From Bog-473 sp963807675 (lineage in GTDB: Bacteria; Actinomycetota; Acidimicrobiia; Acidimicrobiales; RAAP-2), in NCBI GenBank assembly GCA_963807675.1, contig CAWECP010000013.1:186001-250000 (forward strand): 64,000 nucleotides of DNA, given 5' to 3'. A program made the position numbers and the translations under genes. Each line of letters opens with the position of its first letter. Within the stretch, counting starts at the first letter, position 1. Below the pieces are notes generated by a model. The model saw nothing but the letters and a program-made list of their open reading frames with translations, was not told the DNA's origin and made no database searches. Positions 28,181 through 39,248 of this stretch are shown here, one piece after another.

Positions 28181-28197
28181 GCTCGTGCTCGCTTTGG
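28181..28197 (-). promoter_or_regulatory. 23S rRNA processing stem, 5' arm
   Basis: In the transcript CCAAAGCGAGCACGAGC, about 12 nt ahead of the 23S 5' end and exactly complementary over 17 nt to 23327-23343. Confidence 0.8.
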
Positions 28198-28449
28198 AAT
28201 TCTCAAGGGTCTGCACAGCACGCACGCAAGATCGGGCATCTCAACCGGATCCCCCGAATAAGCCAAAGGGGACCAAGCGAGAACAGCAGCCTGACCAAGG
28301 CGCGCACGGGGCGAGTGGTCGACCGCCGGCACGCACGCTGCATACTGCCGCTCGAGGAGCTCGTTCCGGAGAACGGCTCGACTCGGGCGGCCCGACAGGC
28401 AGGCACGACACCGGAGGGACATCACCAGGGACGTAACCCCAACGGGTCA

Positions 28450-28475
28450 CTCCCTCAAAACGGAATAGAAGAGCC
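28450..28475 (-). promoter_or_regulatory. 16S rRNA processing stem, 3' arm
   Basis: In the transcript GGCTCTTCTATTCCGTTTTG plus GAGGGAG, largely complementary to the leader arm at 30369-30395 (shared core of about 12 bp, AAAACGGAATAG, with flanking pairs and small bulges). It encloses the 16S precursor. Confidence 0.7.
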
Positions 28476-28653
28476 CGACAGCACTCGAAGGGACCGGTCC
28501 GTGAAGGGCGGGCTCCGTCCGCCCCACCGAAGTGAGGCAATCAGAGGCGGCCAACCATCCGCCGGTATACGAGAGCAGCCGAATAGCCAGTGTTCAACTG
28601 GGTAGTGATCGGCATTACCTTTCAAAAAAATTTCGAAAGGAACCGATAGCACT

Positions 28654-30181
<1,528 letters not shown>

Positions 30182-30368
30182 GAGACTTACGTTCAGCCCG
30201 GCCCCATAAAGGGACAGGACCTCCCGAAAATCAGAGAGTCACCAATGTTTGACTCGAACTATTGGTAACCACAGGCCCTCGTTCCCGAGGGATCGGAGGC
30301 CTGCGTAATGCTTAATTGACGTACAACCCATCCGTTTGAGTCCGGATGAATTGCCCGCACTGGCTTTT

Positions 30369-30395
30369 GGCTCTCACTATTCCGTTTTCAAGGAG
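30369..30395 (-). promoter_or_regulatory. rRNA leader boxA and 16S processing stem, 5' arm
   Basis: The transcript reads CTCCTTGAAAACGGAATAG and then TGAGAGCC. The CTTGAAAAC part resembles the boxA antitermination element of actinobacterial rRNA leaders, and the segment pairs with 28450-28475 around the 16S. Confidence 0.65.
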
Positions 30396-31207
30396 CGACC
30401 GGGCACACACCTGCCTAAGGCCGGTGTTGGTGCCGGGTGTCCCGAAGGACTGTTCCGGACGAATTCCTTCGCCGGAGAGTCTCCTTCAGACGCCGGTGGG
30501 CCAGGGGAGGCCGTTCCGACGGGACGCTTACGTTATCAGACGCGGCTCGCGAACGTCAACGCGCTCGAACAGGCCCGATTCAGCCGGATTGCGGCCCCGG
30601 GCCAACCCCTGAGCCCCCAGGGTAGCGGGAGCCCCGGCGGCCCCCGCGGATGGTTCAGGGGCCACTCCGGGGCTCGCCGGCCCGAAGGAGATCCCCGCCA
30701 TGGTTGGGCAGGGGTCATCGACCACCCGCATGTCACCGACACACCGTCCGGTGGCATGCGGCGGGCCACCCGGCCCTCCGCATGCCACCCGGTGCCGGAA
30801 GCTCAACCGGCTCTCCGCCCGACCCTTCGCCATGGGGGCCGCCTAAAGGCTTGCGAGCCTGCTGACCTCCTCGATCTACCGCGCACACAAACTCACGACG
30901 TGCGTGCCCAAATAGTGCTCTGACGCTGTTGCAACGCTGTGACATGACAGTGACAACGCAGCGGTCGACAGCCGGGCAGGGGTTCGGCTTCGCCACTGGG
31001 ATTGCCAAGATGGGACGTCGTGGCAAAGCTGGCCGAAACCGGATGCGGAGCAGCCGGGGGCAGCAGCGGCAGCCGACGGGCGAGTCGCCTTCAGTCCGGC
31101 CGCACCGCCGGCCGGCCGACGGCCAGCTGGGGTTTGGGCTGTCCGCAGACTCCGCCCATGGCCGCCGGCCGGAGGAGGCGGGTCTCGCCGGCACCGCCCC
31201 GACCGCG
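30396..31207. other. upstream region of the rRNA operon, no gene found
   Basis: About 810 nt with no credible coding sequence; open frames here are short, overlap each other on both strands and lack family features. The part nearest the operon holds the leader and the candidate promoter at 30532-30559. The rest, up to the small protein gene ending at 31208, shows nothing I can name. Confidence 0.5.
30532..30559 (-). promoter_or_regulatory. candidate rRNA operon promoter
   Basis: On the minus strand TTGACG (30559-30554), a 16-nt spacer and GATAAC (30537-30532), near matches to the sigma-70/HrdB consensus. It would give a leader of roughly 350 nt before the mature 16S. No alternative in the upstream region looks better, but it is a visual match only. 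Confidence 0.5.
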
Positions 31208-31534
31208 TCAGCGACCGACGGCGCGCTCCAGTTGCGCCTTGCTCATCTTGGAGCGCCCCTCGATGCCCTTCCGGCGGGCCTCCTGGTAGAGCTGCTCCTT
31301 GGTACGGCCCCCGGCACCGCGGTGGGAACGGAGACCCCCGCGTCGACCAGACGAAATGTCCCGCGTCGACGTCGGGCTGGCCTGCCGGCTCTCGCCGGCA
31401 CGCGCCCGCTCCTTGTTCACCGTCCGGGCGGCGATCTCCTCAGCCTCGCTGACCGAGTCACCACGCTCCGTCAGTCCCTCCTTGATGTGCTCGTACTGTC
31501 GTTCCCGCTTGGCACTCCATGACGCTTGCGGCAT
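31208..31534 (-). CDS. small basic protein of the 'plasmid stabilization' type, Rho N-like end
   Basis: A 108-residue, highly charged protein: MPQASWSAKRERQYEHIKEGL...EIAARTVNKERA at the start and TKEQLYQEARRKGIEGRSKMSKAQLERAV at the end. The second part is a SAP/Rho-N-like helix-extended-loop-helix. Homologues are widespread in actinobacteria and are labelled plasmid stabilisation proteins without proof of that role. It is encoded alone upstream of the rRNA operon on the same strand. The start is ATG 31534. Confidence 0.8.
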   Translation of the reverse strand: MPQASWSAKRERQYEHIKEGLTERGDSVSEAEEIAARTVNKERARAGESRQASPTSTRDISSGRRGGLRSHRGAGGRTKEQLYQEARRKGIEGRSKMSKAQLERAVGR

Positions 31535-31551
31535 GTCGACCAGCTCCTCCC

Positions 31552-31584
31552 GCTTCAGGCTTGCTTCAGGCTTGCTTCAGGCTT
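31552..31584. repeat. three perfect 11-bp tandem repeats
   Basis: gcttcaggctt occurs three times in a row (31552-31562, 31563-31573, 31574-31584). The array lies 18 nt upstream of the start codon of the gene at 31208-31534, where it would be in that gene's 5' leader or promoter. Confidence 0.9.
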
Positions 31585-31712
31585 CCTTGCCGTCCACCAA
31601 TGGGCATACCCGTCGGGCCCACAGGAAAACTTCCGTCGCACGCCGCACGGCCGTTCCGGTTCAGATCGGCGTTCTCGGGTATGGCGGAATTCTGCGATCG
31701 AAAGGACACGCA

Positions 31713-31886
31713 ATGTCACTGACCAAGAAGACCAAGAACGCGGGAGACAAGGCCAAGGGTGCTGCCAAGGAGGTCGTCGGCCGCGTCAAGGACGACGCGC
31801 ACCTCGAGGGTGAGGGCAAGGCCGAGAGCGCCGTGGCCGATCTGAAGCAAGCCGGTGAGAAGGTGAAGGACGCCTTCCGGAAGTAG
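31713..31886 (+). CDS. CsbD family stress protein
   Basis: A 57-residue Lys/Ala/Glu-rich protein with the CsbD pattern: KAKGAAKEVVGRVKDD near 13-28, then EGEGKAESAVADLKQAGEKVKDAF. CsbD proteins are small general-stress proteins (sigma-B regulated in Bacillus) of unknown biochemical role. The start is ATG 31713 with gaaagga upstream. It is probably transcribed alone. Confidence 0.88.
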   Translation: MSLTKKTKNAGDKAKGAAKEVVGRVKDDAHLEGEGKAESAVADLKQAGEKVKDAFRK

Positions 31887-32017
31887 CCCGAATCAGTCGG
31901 CAATGGCGGCGGGTCGCCCCCCTTCCTAGTCGGCGGCCCGCCGCCGGCCGACCCGCCGCCCGCCGCCCGCTACCTGCGACATGCGTGCCGACGGCAGAAC
32001 CGGGTATGCACGGAGGC

Positions 32018-32473
32018 ATGACCACATCGAGACGAACGGCGGCACTGTTGGCACCGTTCTTCATTCAGAGCGGTTGGGACGCGCTGCGACGGCCGGAGAG
32101 CAAGGTGAAGGCCGCGGACGCCGTAATCGGGCCGTTGTCGTCGAAGTTCGATTTCGTCCCCAACGACCCGGCAATGGCGGTCCGCATCAACGGCGCCGTC
32201 CAGTGTGCCGCCGGTGCTCTTCTCGCTGCCGGCAAACTGCCACGCGTGGCCGCGCTGATCCTCGCCGGATCGCTGGTACCGACGACGTATGCCGACCACC
32301 GCTTCTGGGCGGAGGTCGATGACGAGGAGCGCGTTCGCCAGTTGAGCCAATTCCTCAAGAACACCGCCCTCTTCGGTGGCCTCGTGTTGGCCGGCACCTC
32401 CCGCTCGAGCGGGAGCGGAGGCCGGCGCCTTCCCGCGCTCTTGACGAGGCGGCGTCACACAGCGCGTCACTGA
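32018..32473 (+). CDS. DoxX-like membrane protein
   Basis: About 151 residues from ATG 32018 (MTTSRRTAALLAPFFIQSGWDALRRP). Hydrophobic segments near 8-20, 58-75, 80-95 and 122-135 and the motif FI.SGWDALR with a following NGAVQCAAGALLA are those of the DoxX/DoxD family, four-helix membrane proteins connected with redox processes. An ATG 12 nt upstream and a GTG at 31985 are in frame and possible. A charged C-terminal tail ends the protein. It is alone in its transcript as far as can be seen. Confidence 0.75.
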   Translation: MTTSRRTAALLAPFFIQSGWDALRRPESKVKAADAVIGPLSSKFDFVPNDPAMAVRINGAVQCAAGALLAAGKLPRVAALILAGSLVPTTYADHRFWAEVDDEERVRQLSQFLKNTALFGGLVLAGTSRSSGSGGRRLPALLTRRRHTARH

Positions 32474-32613
32474 GCCCATTCACGCGGGTTCCCTTGCCCA
32501 GTTGGTCGCATCACGCCCCGCATGTTGCGTCTTCGGCCCGGCCCCGTTTCCTCGTCGTGCGAAGGGGTAGTTCTTGACGTGCGGAGTGGGAATGCGCACA
32601 CAGGAAGGCGACC

Positions 32614-33207
32614 ATGTCAACGAGCACGCTCGTCCGAGATGAACGAGACGACCCAGTCGTCACCACCGACAAGACCAGCGCCCGGTCGCACGCGCGGGTT
32701 CGGCTGGGACGGGCCGGCGTGGCCCTGGCCGGCCTCGTCGCGGTGCTGGCCGCCGCGTGGGGAGGCGTCGTGCCCTACGTTGGCCCGCTGTTCGGCTACA
32801 GCGCCGACGGATCGAACGCCTGGCACTGGAGCCTGCCCCACGCCGTCCTCGCATTGGTACCCGGTGTGGTCGGGGTGCTGCTGGGCCTCCTGATCGTGGC
32901 CGAATCGCGCGGCATCGGGGTCGGCAAGGGACGAGTGAGCCTGGCCACCGCCGGCACCTTGTTGATGGTGTGCGGCGCGTGGTTCGCCATCGGCCCGCTC
33001 GCCTGGCCGGTGGTCTTCAGCTCGAGTAGCGGCTACTTCGTGGCCAGCTCGCATCTCGGTCTCCTGGAGGACGAGGTTGGCTACAGCATCGGCACCGGGA
33101 TGATTCTCGTCATCTGCGGTGCCTTCGTCGACGGCTGGGCATCTCGCCACCGGCCCGCTGCTGACGCGTGTTACGGATCGAGCGACACCGTGGAGTCCGG
33201 GATCTGA
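32614..33207 (+). CDS. four-helix membrane protein, hypothetical
   Basis: A 197-residue protein with transmembrane segments near 33-53, 78-98, 108-128 and 150-166 and a short hydrophilic N-terminus. No family is recognised. The pattern LGRAGVALAGLVAVLAAAWGG... and the Trp-containing loop (GSNAWHWSLPHA) are compatible with a small actinobacterial integral membrane protein. The start is ATG 32614 (ggaaggcgacc upstream). The next gene follows after 3 nt, so they are probably co-transcribed. Confidence 0.65.
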   Translation: MSTSTLVRDERDDPVVTTDKTSARSHARVRLGRAGVALAGLVAVLAAAWGGVVPYVGPLFGYSADGSNAWHWSLPHAVLALVPGVVGVLLGLLIVAESRGIGVGKGRVSLATAGTLLMVCGAWFAIGPLAWPVVFSSSSGYFVASSHLGLLEDEVGYSIGTGMILVICGAFVDGWASRHRPAADACYGSSDTVESGI

Positions 33208-33210
33208 ACG

Positions 33211-33675
33211 ATGACGGCCTTGAATTTGCGCGGCAACGCCATCGACCTCCTGGAGGACGAAGACCTCGAGTTGCGGCGGCTCTTCACCCGACTGCACGCG
33301 GCACGCGGAGGTTCGGTCGCTGAGCGGGCCGAGTATGACGATCTGGTCGTCCGCACCCTTGGCCACGTGTCGGCACGGGAGGCGGCCGTGACGGAAGTGA
33401 CGCGAGCGGTCTCCGCCGAGCAAGGCCTACGGCGGGTCACGTCCAGGTACCAGCGCACGCGGAACAAGCGCCGCGGGCTGATCGACCGGCTCGAAAGGAT
33501 GTCGCGGGGAGCTGCCGGCGCTCGGGGGGCCGGGCGCAACCAGGGAGAGGACTTCGACGACGAGCTCCACCGCCTGGTGCAGCTCGTCGGCACCGAAATC
33601 GAGTGGGATCTCGACGAGGCGCTGCCCGCCATCAGGGCCGTCCTGGCGGGAGCGGCCCGGGGGAACGAGCCCTAG
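33211..33675 (+). CDS. hypothetical helical protein, possibly hemerythrin-like
   Basis: A 154-residue all-helical protein starting MTALNLRGNAIDLLEDEDLELRRLFTRL. The layout resembles a hemerythrin HHE domain (AIDLL...HxxLxxLF, then YDDLVVRTLGHVSAREAAV, then a late helix), but most of the usual iron-ligand histidines are replaced by Asp or Glu; only the GHVSARE His-Glu pair remains. It is therefore unlikely to bind a di-iron site in the usual way. It follows the membrane protein gene by 3 nt and is probably translated from the same mRNA. Confidence 0.55.
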   Translation: MTALNLRGNAIDLLEDEDLELRRLFTRLHAARGGSVAERAEYDDLVVRTLGHVSAREAAVTEVTRAVSAEQGLRRVTSRYQRTRNKRRGLIDRLERMSRGAAGARGAGRNQGEDFDDELHRLVQLVGTEIEWDLDEALPAIRAVLAGAARGNEP

Positions 33676-33740
33676 AGCTCCAGTGCAGCCGCCCCCGTAT
33701 CCGGGCGGCGCCGCAGCGCGTTCTCACGGGGCACGCTGCC

Positions 33741-34402
<662 letters not shown>

Positions 34403-34448
34403 ACCTGGGCGACCACCGGGTTCGGCGAGACCACCTACGCCCGGGTGG

Positions 34449-36047
34449 TCACGTCAGCAACGTGGAGAAATTCCCGCGCCGCCGACGCTCGTCCTCGCTG
34501 TCGTCGGTCCCGTCCGGCCGCGGAGCGAACGCCGCCTGGGCTCGCCTGACCGCCTGCTCTCCCAACACGTCGGACCAGGATGGAGCCTGGTGGACGACGG
34601 GCGTCGCCAAGGGGGTGGTAGAGGGCCGGTGATGGCGCGCCGGACCGGCCGGGCCCCGCGCCATCCGGTTGAGCAGCGCAAGCTCGTCCACCATGGCCCG
34701 GGCCAACGCGGGCAGGTCGGGTACGGCACCCGACCCGGCGTTGATGCCGACATAGAGCGAATCACGGTAGGTCTGCACGGTCACGTTCAGCGCCACTCCG
34801 TCGACGACCGGACCCAGCGGGTACACGGCCTCCATCTGCATGCCGGCGAAGTACAGTGCGAAGTCCGGGCCTGGCACGTTCGAAATCATCAGGTTGCCTG
34901 CCCGCAGGCGGCGCACCACGCCGGCCCGCACTCCGAGCTGGACGACCGGGCGCGCCAGCGCGGGCGGCATGGCCTCGGTGAGAAGCGACGCCATCGGGCC
35001 ATAGCCCACGGCGCGCTCTTGGCGCTTGCACGACCAGCTGTTCGCCTTCACCGTGCGCAGCCGCTCGAGTGGCGTCTGGCGGTCGTTCGACAGCGGCACG
35101 AACATGGCGGAGAGCCGGTTGCCGCCCTCGTCCTGCGTGCCGTTCTCGCGTACCGACACGGGGACGATGGCCACTAGCGGGCTGTCGACGTCGTGGTCGT
35201 GCTTCTTCAGGTGCGTCCGCAGCGCACCAGAGCACACTCCCAACACGACGTCGTTCACCGTGGCGCCGAAGCGCTCCTTGAGCGCCCGCACCTCGCGCAT
35301 GTCCAACTCGGCAAAGGTGATGTCACGCCGCGGTCCCGGCGGGGCTTCGAACAGGCGGGGCGCGCCGAGCGGAATCGTCACCGGTCCGTTGGCGTCGCTC
35401 GTGGCGCAGCGCGCCATGCGCACCGCCGTGCGGCCGATCTCGCGCAGCGCTCGCCAGGTGCGGAGGGGGCGGGTGAACACGTTGGGCAGAGCGTCCGCCA
35501 CCAGACGGGCCTGCGACGGCAACTGGGCCGGGATCCACGGCCGGCAGTCCTCGGCCACGGAGCGGCCCTCGGGGGTCAGATCGAGCAGCTGCGCCATGAG
35601 CGCCGCGCCCGCCACGCCGTCGACCACCGAGTGGTGCACCTTGGCGATGAGGCCCACGCGGCCGTCGGCCAGTCCCTCTATGACGTGCATCTCCCACGGC
35701 GGCTGGTCCGCCACCAGCGAGCGGCTCATCACCTTGGCCACCATGTCGGTCAACTGCGCCGGGCCACCGGGTGCCGGCAGGGCGACGCGGAAGAGGTGGT
35801 TGCTCAGGTCGAAGTCGGGGTCGTCAACCCAGCGCGGGTGGTCGAGGCCCAGCGGGACGGTCATCAGCCGGCGCCGGAAGGGCGCCAGGCCGGGCAGCCG
35901 CTCGTTCAGCACGTCGCGCACGCGCTCGAAGGAGTATCCCTCCTCCGCCGTCGAAGGGTCGAAGACGCAGGCGTAGGCGACCTCCATCGGCGTGTCCGGC
36001 GTATCCGAGTAGATGAACATCGGGTCGATGCCAGTCATTCGCTGCAT
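34449..36047 (-). CDS. wax ester synthase / diacylglycerol acyltransferase
   Basis: A 532-residue WS/DGAT enzyme that joins fatty acyl-CoA to a fatty alcohol or diacylglycerol to make storage wax esters or triacylglycerol at the membrane. The catalytic HHSVVDG is at 138-144 (His139 and Asp143 central), and PLGLDHPRWVDDPDFDLSNHL and the C-terminal SNVPGPD.....GA-type loop NLMISNVPGPDFALYFAG near 390-407 are diagnostic. The start is ATG 36047. Length is slightly above the usual 450-480 residues, mostly from a C-terminal tail. It stands alone. Confidence 0.92.
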   Translation of the reverse strand: MQRMTGIDPMFIYSDTPDTPMEVAYACVFDPSTAEEGYSFERVRDVLNERLPGLAPFRRRLMTVPLGLDHPRWVDDPDFDLSNHLFRVALPAPGGPAQLTDMVAKVMSRSLVADQPPWEMHVIEGLADGRVGLIAKVHHSVVDGVAGAALMAQLLDLTPEGRSVAEDCRPWIPAQLPSQARLVADALPNVFTRPLRTWRALREIGRTAVRMARCATSDANGPVTIPLGAPRLFEAPPGPRRDITFAELDMREVRALKERFGATVNDVVLGVCSGALRTHLKKHDHDVDSPLVAIVPVSVRENGTQDEGGNRLSAMFVPLSNDRQTPLERLRTVKANSWSCKRQERAVGYGPMASLLTEAMPPALARPVVQLGVRAGVVRRLRAGNLMISNVPGPDFALYFAGMQMEAVYPLGPVVDGVALNVTVQTYRDSLYVGINAGSGAVPDLPALARAMVDELALLNRMARGPAGPARHHRPSTTPLATPVVHQAPSWSDVLGEQAVRRAQAAFAPRPDGTDDSEDERRRRGNFSTLLT

Positions 36048-36558
36048 ATGGTCTGTGCTCCACGTTAGGGGTGCGGTCTGCGGGCAAATCAGCCGAGCTC
36101 CCGAGACACCATGCCTCCCCCCTCCGTGGGCACCCCCGGGGGCTGCACTGCTTCAGTCGTCGAACGGGACTCGTCGTCGCTGCGTTTCGACTACCAAATT
36201 GCACCCTGGAGGCAGCCACCGCAACCGATCTCGGAGATCTTTACGTTCCGTTCACTTGCGTGTTACCCCCCGAGGGGTACTCCGCGCGATTGCCACCCCC
36301 ACTCCCTGGCCGTCACATCGCAGGTGGCACCACTCGCGGGGCACCGACGGTGAGGGCCATACGGCCCGCTGAGGCAACGGAGTCACAACGTGAAAATTGT
36401 TCGGTACTTCGAGAAGATTCGAGAAGAATCAGCGCTTCCAGTCGCGAAGAATGAGCGCTGCCCGCCGTGGGATGGCCAATCAGTGTCACCTATTGCCGGC
36501 CCGCACCGCCCTCGCGAAAGCCCGGCGCGAGCGCCACGGGCTGAGGCGACGCGGGCGC
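36048..36558. other. spacer between the arginine operon end and the WS/DGAT start
   Basis: 511 nt without a credible gene. Frames present are short, contradict each other on both strands and match nothing. The segment near 36395-36430 is A+T-rich with a repeated ttcgagaagattcgagaagaat. The likely WS/DGAT promoter must lie upstream of 36047, but I could not pick a -10/-35 pair with confidence. Confidence 0.5.
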
Positions 36559-37968
36559 TCAGGAACCCCCGGACCCGCCTTGGGGCCGCCACTGGGCCAG
36601 CCGGGTGCGATCGACCTCGCGCTTGCGGGCGAAGCGCTCCTGCTGCTCGGCCACGGGACCCGGGCCGGCCCCTCCCGGGGTTCGCCGACGGGTCACCGCC
36701 ACGCCGGGCTCGAGCAGATCCGTGGCGGCCTCGCCCAAATCGGGATGCGCCGCCACGAGCTCGACCAGGGGCACGTGGCGCTCGAGCGACTCACGCACCA
36801 GGCCACCGATCAACGCGTGGGCCTGGCGGAAGGGCATGCCCTGCTCGACCAGCATCTCGGCCAGGTCGATGGCGGAGGCGGCCGGTCCGTCCGCCGCCAT
36901 CTGCATGCGCTCCTCGTTCCACGTCACCGTGTCGTAGACCCCGCGCAGCGCCACCAGCGCGTTGAGCACTTGCGCCACGGCGTCGAAGAGCGGCTCCTTG
37001 TCCTCCTGCAGGTCGCGGTTGTAGGCCAAGGGCAGGCCCTTGAGCGTGATCAGCACCGCGTTGAGGTGGCCGATGAGCCGGCCGGTCTTACCCCGGGCGA
37101 GCTCGGCCACGTCGGGGTTCTTCTTCTGCGGCAACATCGAGCTGCCGGTGGCGTAGGCGTCGTCAAGTGTGCAGAAGCCGAACTCCTCGGTCGACCACAG
37201 CACAATCTCCTCCCCCATGCGCGAGAGGTGGACTCCCAGCAGCGCCAGGTCGAAGAGCGACTCCGCCACGAAGTCGCGGTCGGACACGGCGTCGAGGGAG
37301 TTCTCGAAGCGGCCGTGGAAGCCGAGCTCGGCCGCCACGTAGTCGGGGTCGAGGGGCAGGGACGAGCCGGCCAGGGCGCCGGCGCCGAGCGGCGAAATGT
37401 TGAGGCGGTCGACCGTGGTCAACAACCGGTCGATGTCGCGGGCGAGCGCCCAGCCGTGGGCCAGCAGGTGGTGCGCCAGCAGCACGGGCTGGGCCCGCTG
37501 CAGGTGCGTGTAGCCGGGCAGGTAGACGTCGGCCGCATCGCGCGCCCGCTGGGCCAGCGTCTCCTGCAGGGCCAGGATCTCCTCGGCCACGGTGACGAGC
37601 GAACGGCGGCACCACAGGCGCAGGTCGGTGGCCACCTGGTCGTTGCGGCTACGCCCGGTGTGCAGCTTGGCGCCGGCGTCGCCAGCCAGCTCGGTGACCC
37701 GCCGCTCGACCGCGGTGTGAATGTCCTCGTCCCCCGGGGCGAAGGCAAAGACGCCGGTGACGAATTCTTCTTCGACCATGTCGAGCGCATCGATGAGCGC
37801 GCTCACCTCGCTGTCGCTCAGAATGCCCGCCTTGCCCAGTCCCTTGACGTGCGCCCGTGACCCGGCGAGGTCGTCGGTCGCCAGCGCGCGGTCGAACGGC
37901 AGGCTGACCGTGAAGGCCGCCACGGCATCGGCCATGCCCGCCGAGATGCGACCCTCCCAGAGCGTCAC
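36559..37968 (-). CDS. argH: argininosuccinate lyase
   Basis: A 469-residue enzyme of the fumarase/aspartase superfamily that splits argininosuccinate into arginine and fumarate, the last step of arginine synthesis. It begins at GTG 37968, overlapping the argG stop (GTGA): TLWEGRISAGMADAVAAFTVS. The catalytic-loop signature GSSMLPQKKNPD lies near 275-286, and TGRSRNDQVATDLRLW near 104-119 binds substrate. Length is normal; the end is Gly-rich. It is the last gene of the arg operon. Confidence 0.95.
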   Translation of the reverse strand: MTLWEGRISAGMADAVAAFTVSLPFDRALATDDLAGSRAHVKGLGKAGILSDSEVSALIDALDMVEEEFVTGVFAFAPGDEDIHTAVERRVTELAGDAGAKLHTGRSRNDQVATDLRLWCRRSLVTVAEEILALQETLAQRARDAADVYLPGYTHLQRAQPVLLAHHLLAHGWALARDIDRLLTTVDRLNISPLGAGALAGSSLPLDPDYVAAELGFHGRFENSLDAVSDRDFVAESLFDLALLGVHLSRMGEEIVLWSTEEFGFCTLDDAYATGSSMLPQKKNPDVAELARGKTGRLIGHLNAVLITLKGLPLAYNRDLQEDKEPLFDAVAQVLNALVALRGVYDTVTWNEERMQMAADGPAASAIDLAEMLVEQGMPFRQAHALIGGLVRESLERHVPLVELVAAHPDLGEAATDLLEPGVAVTRRRTPGGAGPGPVAEQQERFARKREVDRTRLAQWRPQGGSGGS

Positions 37969-39248
37969 GACCCGCCGCCTTCGTCCGCGCCGCTGCCGGC
38001 CGTGCTTTCCGCGCCGCTGCCGGCGCCGCTGATGGCGTCGACCGACCCCGGCCCCTGCCGCGCCGACCACGTGGCCACGCCCAGGCCCCACAGCCGCACG
38101 AAGCCCTCGGCGTCCTGGTGCCGGAAGGTGTCGGTGGCGTCGTAGGTGGCCAGGCCATGGTCGTACAGCGCGACCGGGCTGCGCCGGCCGACCACGGTGC
38201 ACGTGCCCGGCGCGGCGAAGCGCAGCCGGACCTCGCCCGTGACGTGGCGCTGGCTCTCCGTGATGAAGGCCTGCAGCGCCGCCTTGAGCGGCGAGAACCA
38301 CAGGCCGTCGTAGACCAGCTCGGACCAGCGCGGCTCGAGGCGCGCCTTCTCGTGGTGCAGGTCGCGCTCGAGCGTGAGGTCTTCGAGGTCGGAGTGGGCC
38401 ACGATCAGTGCCAGGGCGGCCGGGCACTCGTACACCTCGCGGCTCTTGATACCCACCCGCCGGTTCTCCACCATGTCGAGCCTGCCGAAGCCACGGCTGC
38501 CGGCGACGGCGCCCAACCGGGTGATGAGCTCGTAGGGGCTCAGGCTGGTCCCGTCGAGCGTGGCCGGCACCCCGGACTCGAAGCCCACGATGACCTCCAC
38601 CGGCTCGGTCTCGGTGACCCGGGTGAGCGTGTACACGTCGTCGGGTGCGGGCGCCCACGGGTCCTCGATCGCCCCGCACTCGATCGCCTTGCCCCACAGG
38701 TTGTCGTCGATGGAATAGACCTTGTCCTTGGTGGCCGTGATGGGGATCTCCCATTTCTCGGCCAGCTCGACACAGTCCTCACGCGTGAGCCCCCGCACGC
38801 GGGCCGGCGCGTAGATCCCGAGGTCGGGCGCCAGCGCGCGCACGCCTACCTCGAAGCGCACCTGGTCGTTCCCCTTGCCGGTGCAGCCGTGGGCCACGGC
38901 GGTGGCCCCGTGCCGCCGCGCCTCGGCCACCAGGTGGCGCACGATCACCGGCCGCGACAGCGCGGACACGAGGGGGTACTTGCCCTCGTAGCGGGCGTTC
39001 GCCTGCAGCGCGGGGAGGCAGTAGAACTCCGCCATTTCGTCGCGGGCGTCGATCACGACCGCTTCGACCGCGCCGGCGGCCAGGGCCCGGGCCCGGATGG
39101 CCTCCCAGTCCTCGCCGCCCTTCTCGGCCGCCTGGCCGACGTTGACGGCCACGGCGACCACCTCGACGCCCTCGTTCTCGATCAGCCAGCGCACGGCCAC
39201 CGACGTGTCGAGACCACCGCTGTAGGCCAGCACCACCCGATCAGGCAT
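37965..39248 (-). CDS. argG: argininosuccinate synthase
   Basis: A 427-residue ATP-dependent ligase joining citrulline and aspartate. The N-terminal PP-loop LAYSGGLDTSVAV, then YEGKYPLVSALSRP, AHGCTGKGNDQVRFE and KDKVYSIDDNLWG are typical. The start is ATG 39248, overlapping the argR stop by 8 nt; an ATG seven codons upstream is less likely. The last 30 residues are a Gly/Ser/Ala-rich tail not found in most ArgG. It precedes argH with a 4-nt overlap. Confidence 0.95.
   Translation of the reverse strand: MPDRVVLAYSGGLDTSVAVRWLIENEGVEVVAVAVNVGQAAEKGGEDWEAIRARALAAGAVEAVVIDARDEMAEFYCLPALQANARYEGKYPLVSALSRPVIVRHLVAEARRHGATAVAHGCTGKGNDQVRFEVGVRALAPDLGIYAPARVRGLTREDCVELAEKWEIPITATKDKVYSIDDNLWGKAIECGAIEDPWAPAPDDVYTLTRVTETEPVEVIVGFESGVPATLDGTSLSPYELITRLGAVAGSRGFGRLDMVENRRVGIKSREVYECPAALALIVAHSDLEDLTLERDLHHEKARLEPRWSELVYDGLWFSPLKAALQAFITESQRHVTGEVRLRFAAPGTCTVVGRRSPVALYDHGLATYDATDTFRHQDAEGFVRLWGLGVATWSARQGPGSVDAISGAGSGAESTAGSGADEGGGS

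Noticed and set aside
30929..31522. A 197-codon plus-strand ORF over 30929-31522
   Set aside because: It is antisense to the credible small gene at 31208-31534 and its protein is Arg/Gly/Pro-rich without any family pattern.
31552..31584. CRISPR-type repeats
   Set aside because: The 11-bp units are contiguous without spacers, so this is an ordinary tandem repeat; no CRISPR array or cas gene was seen in the window.
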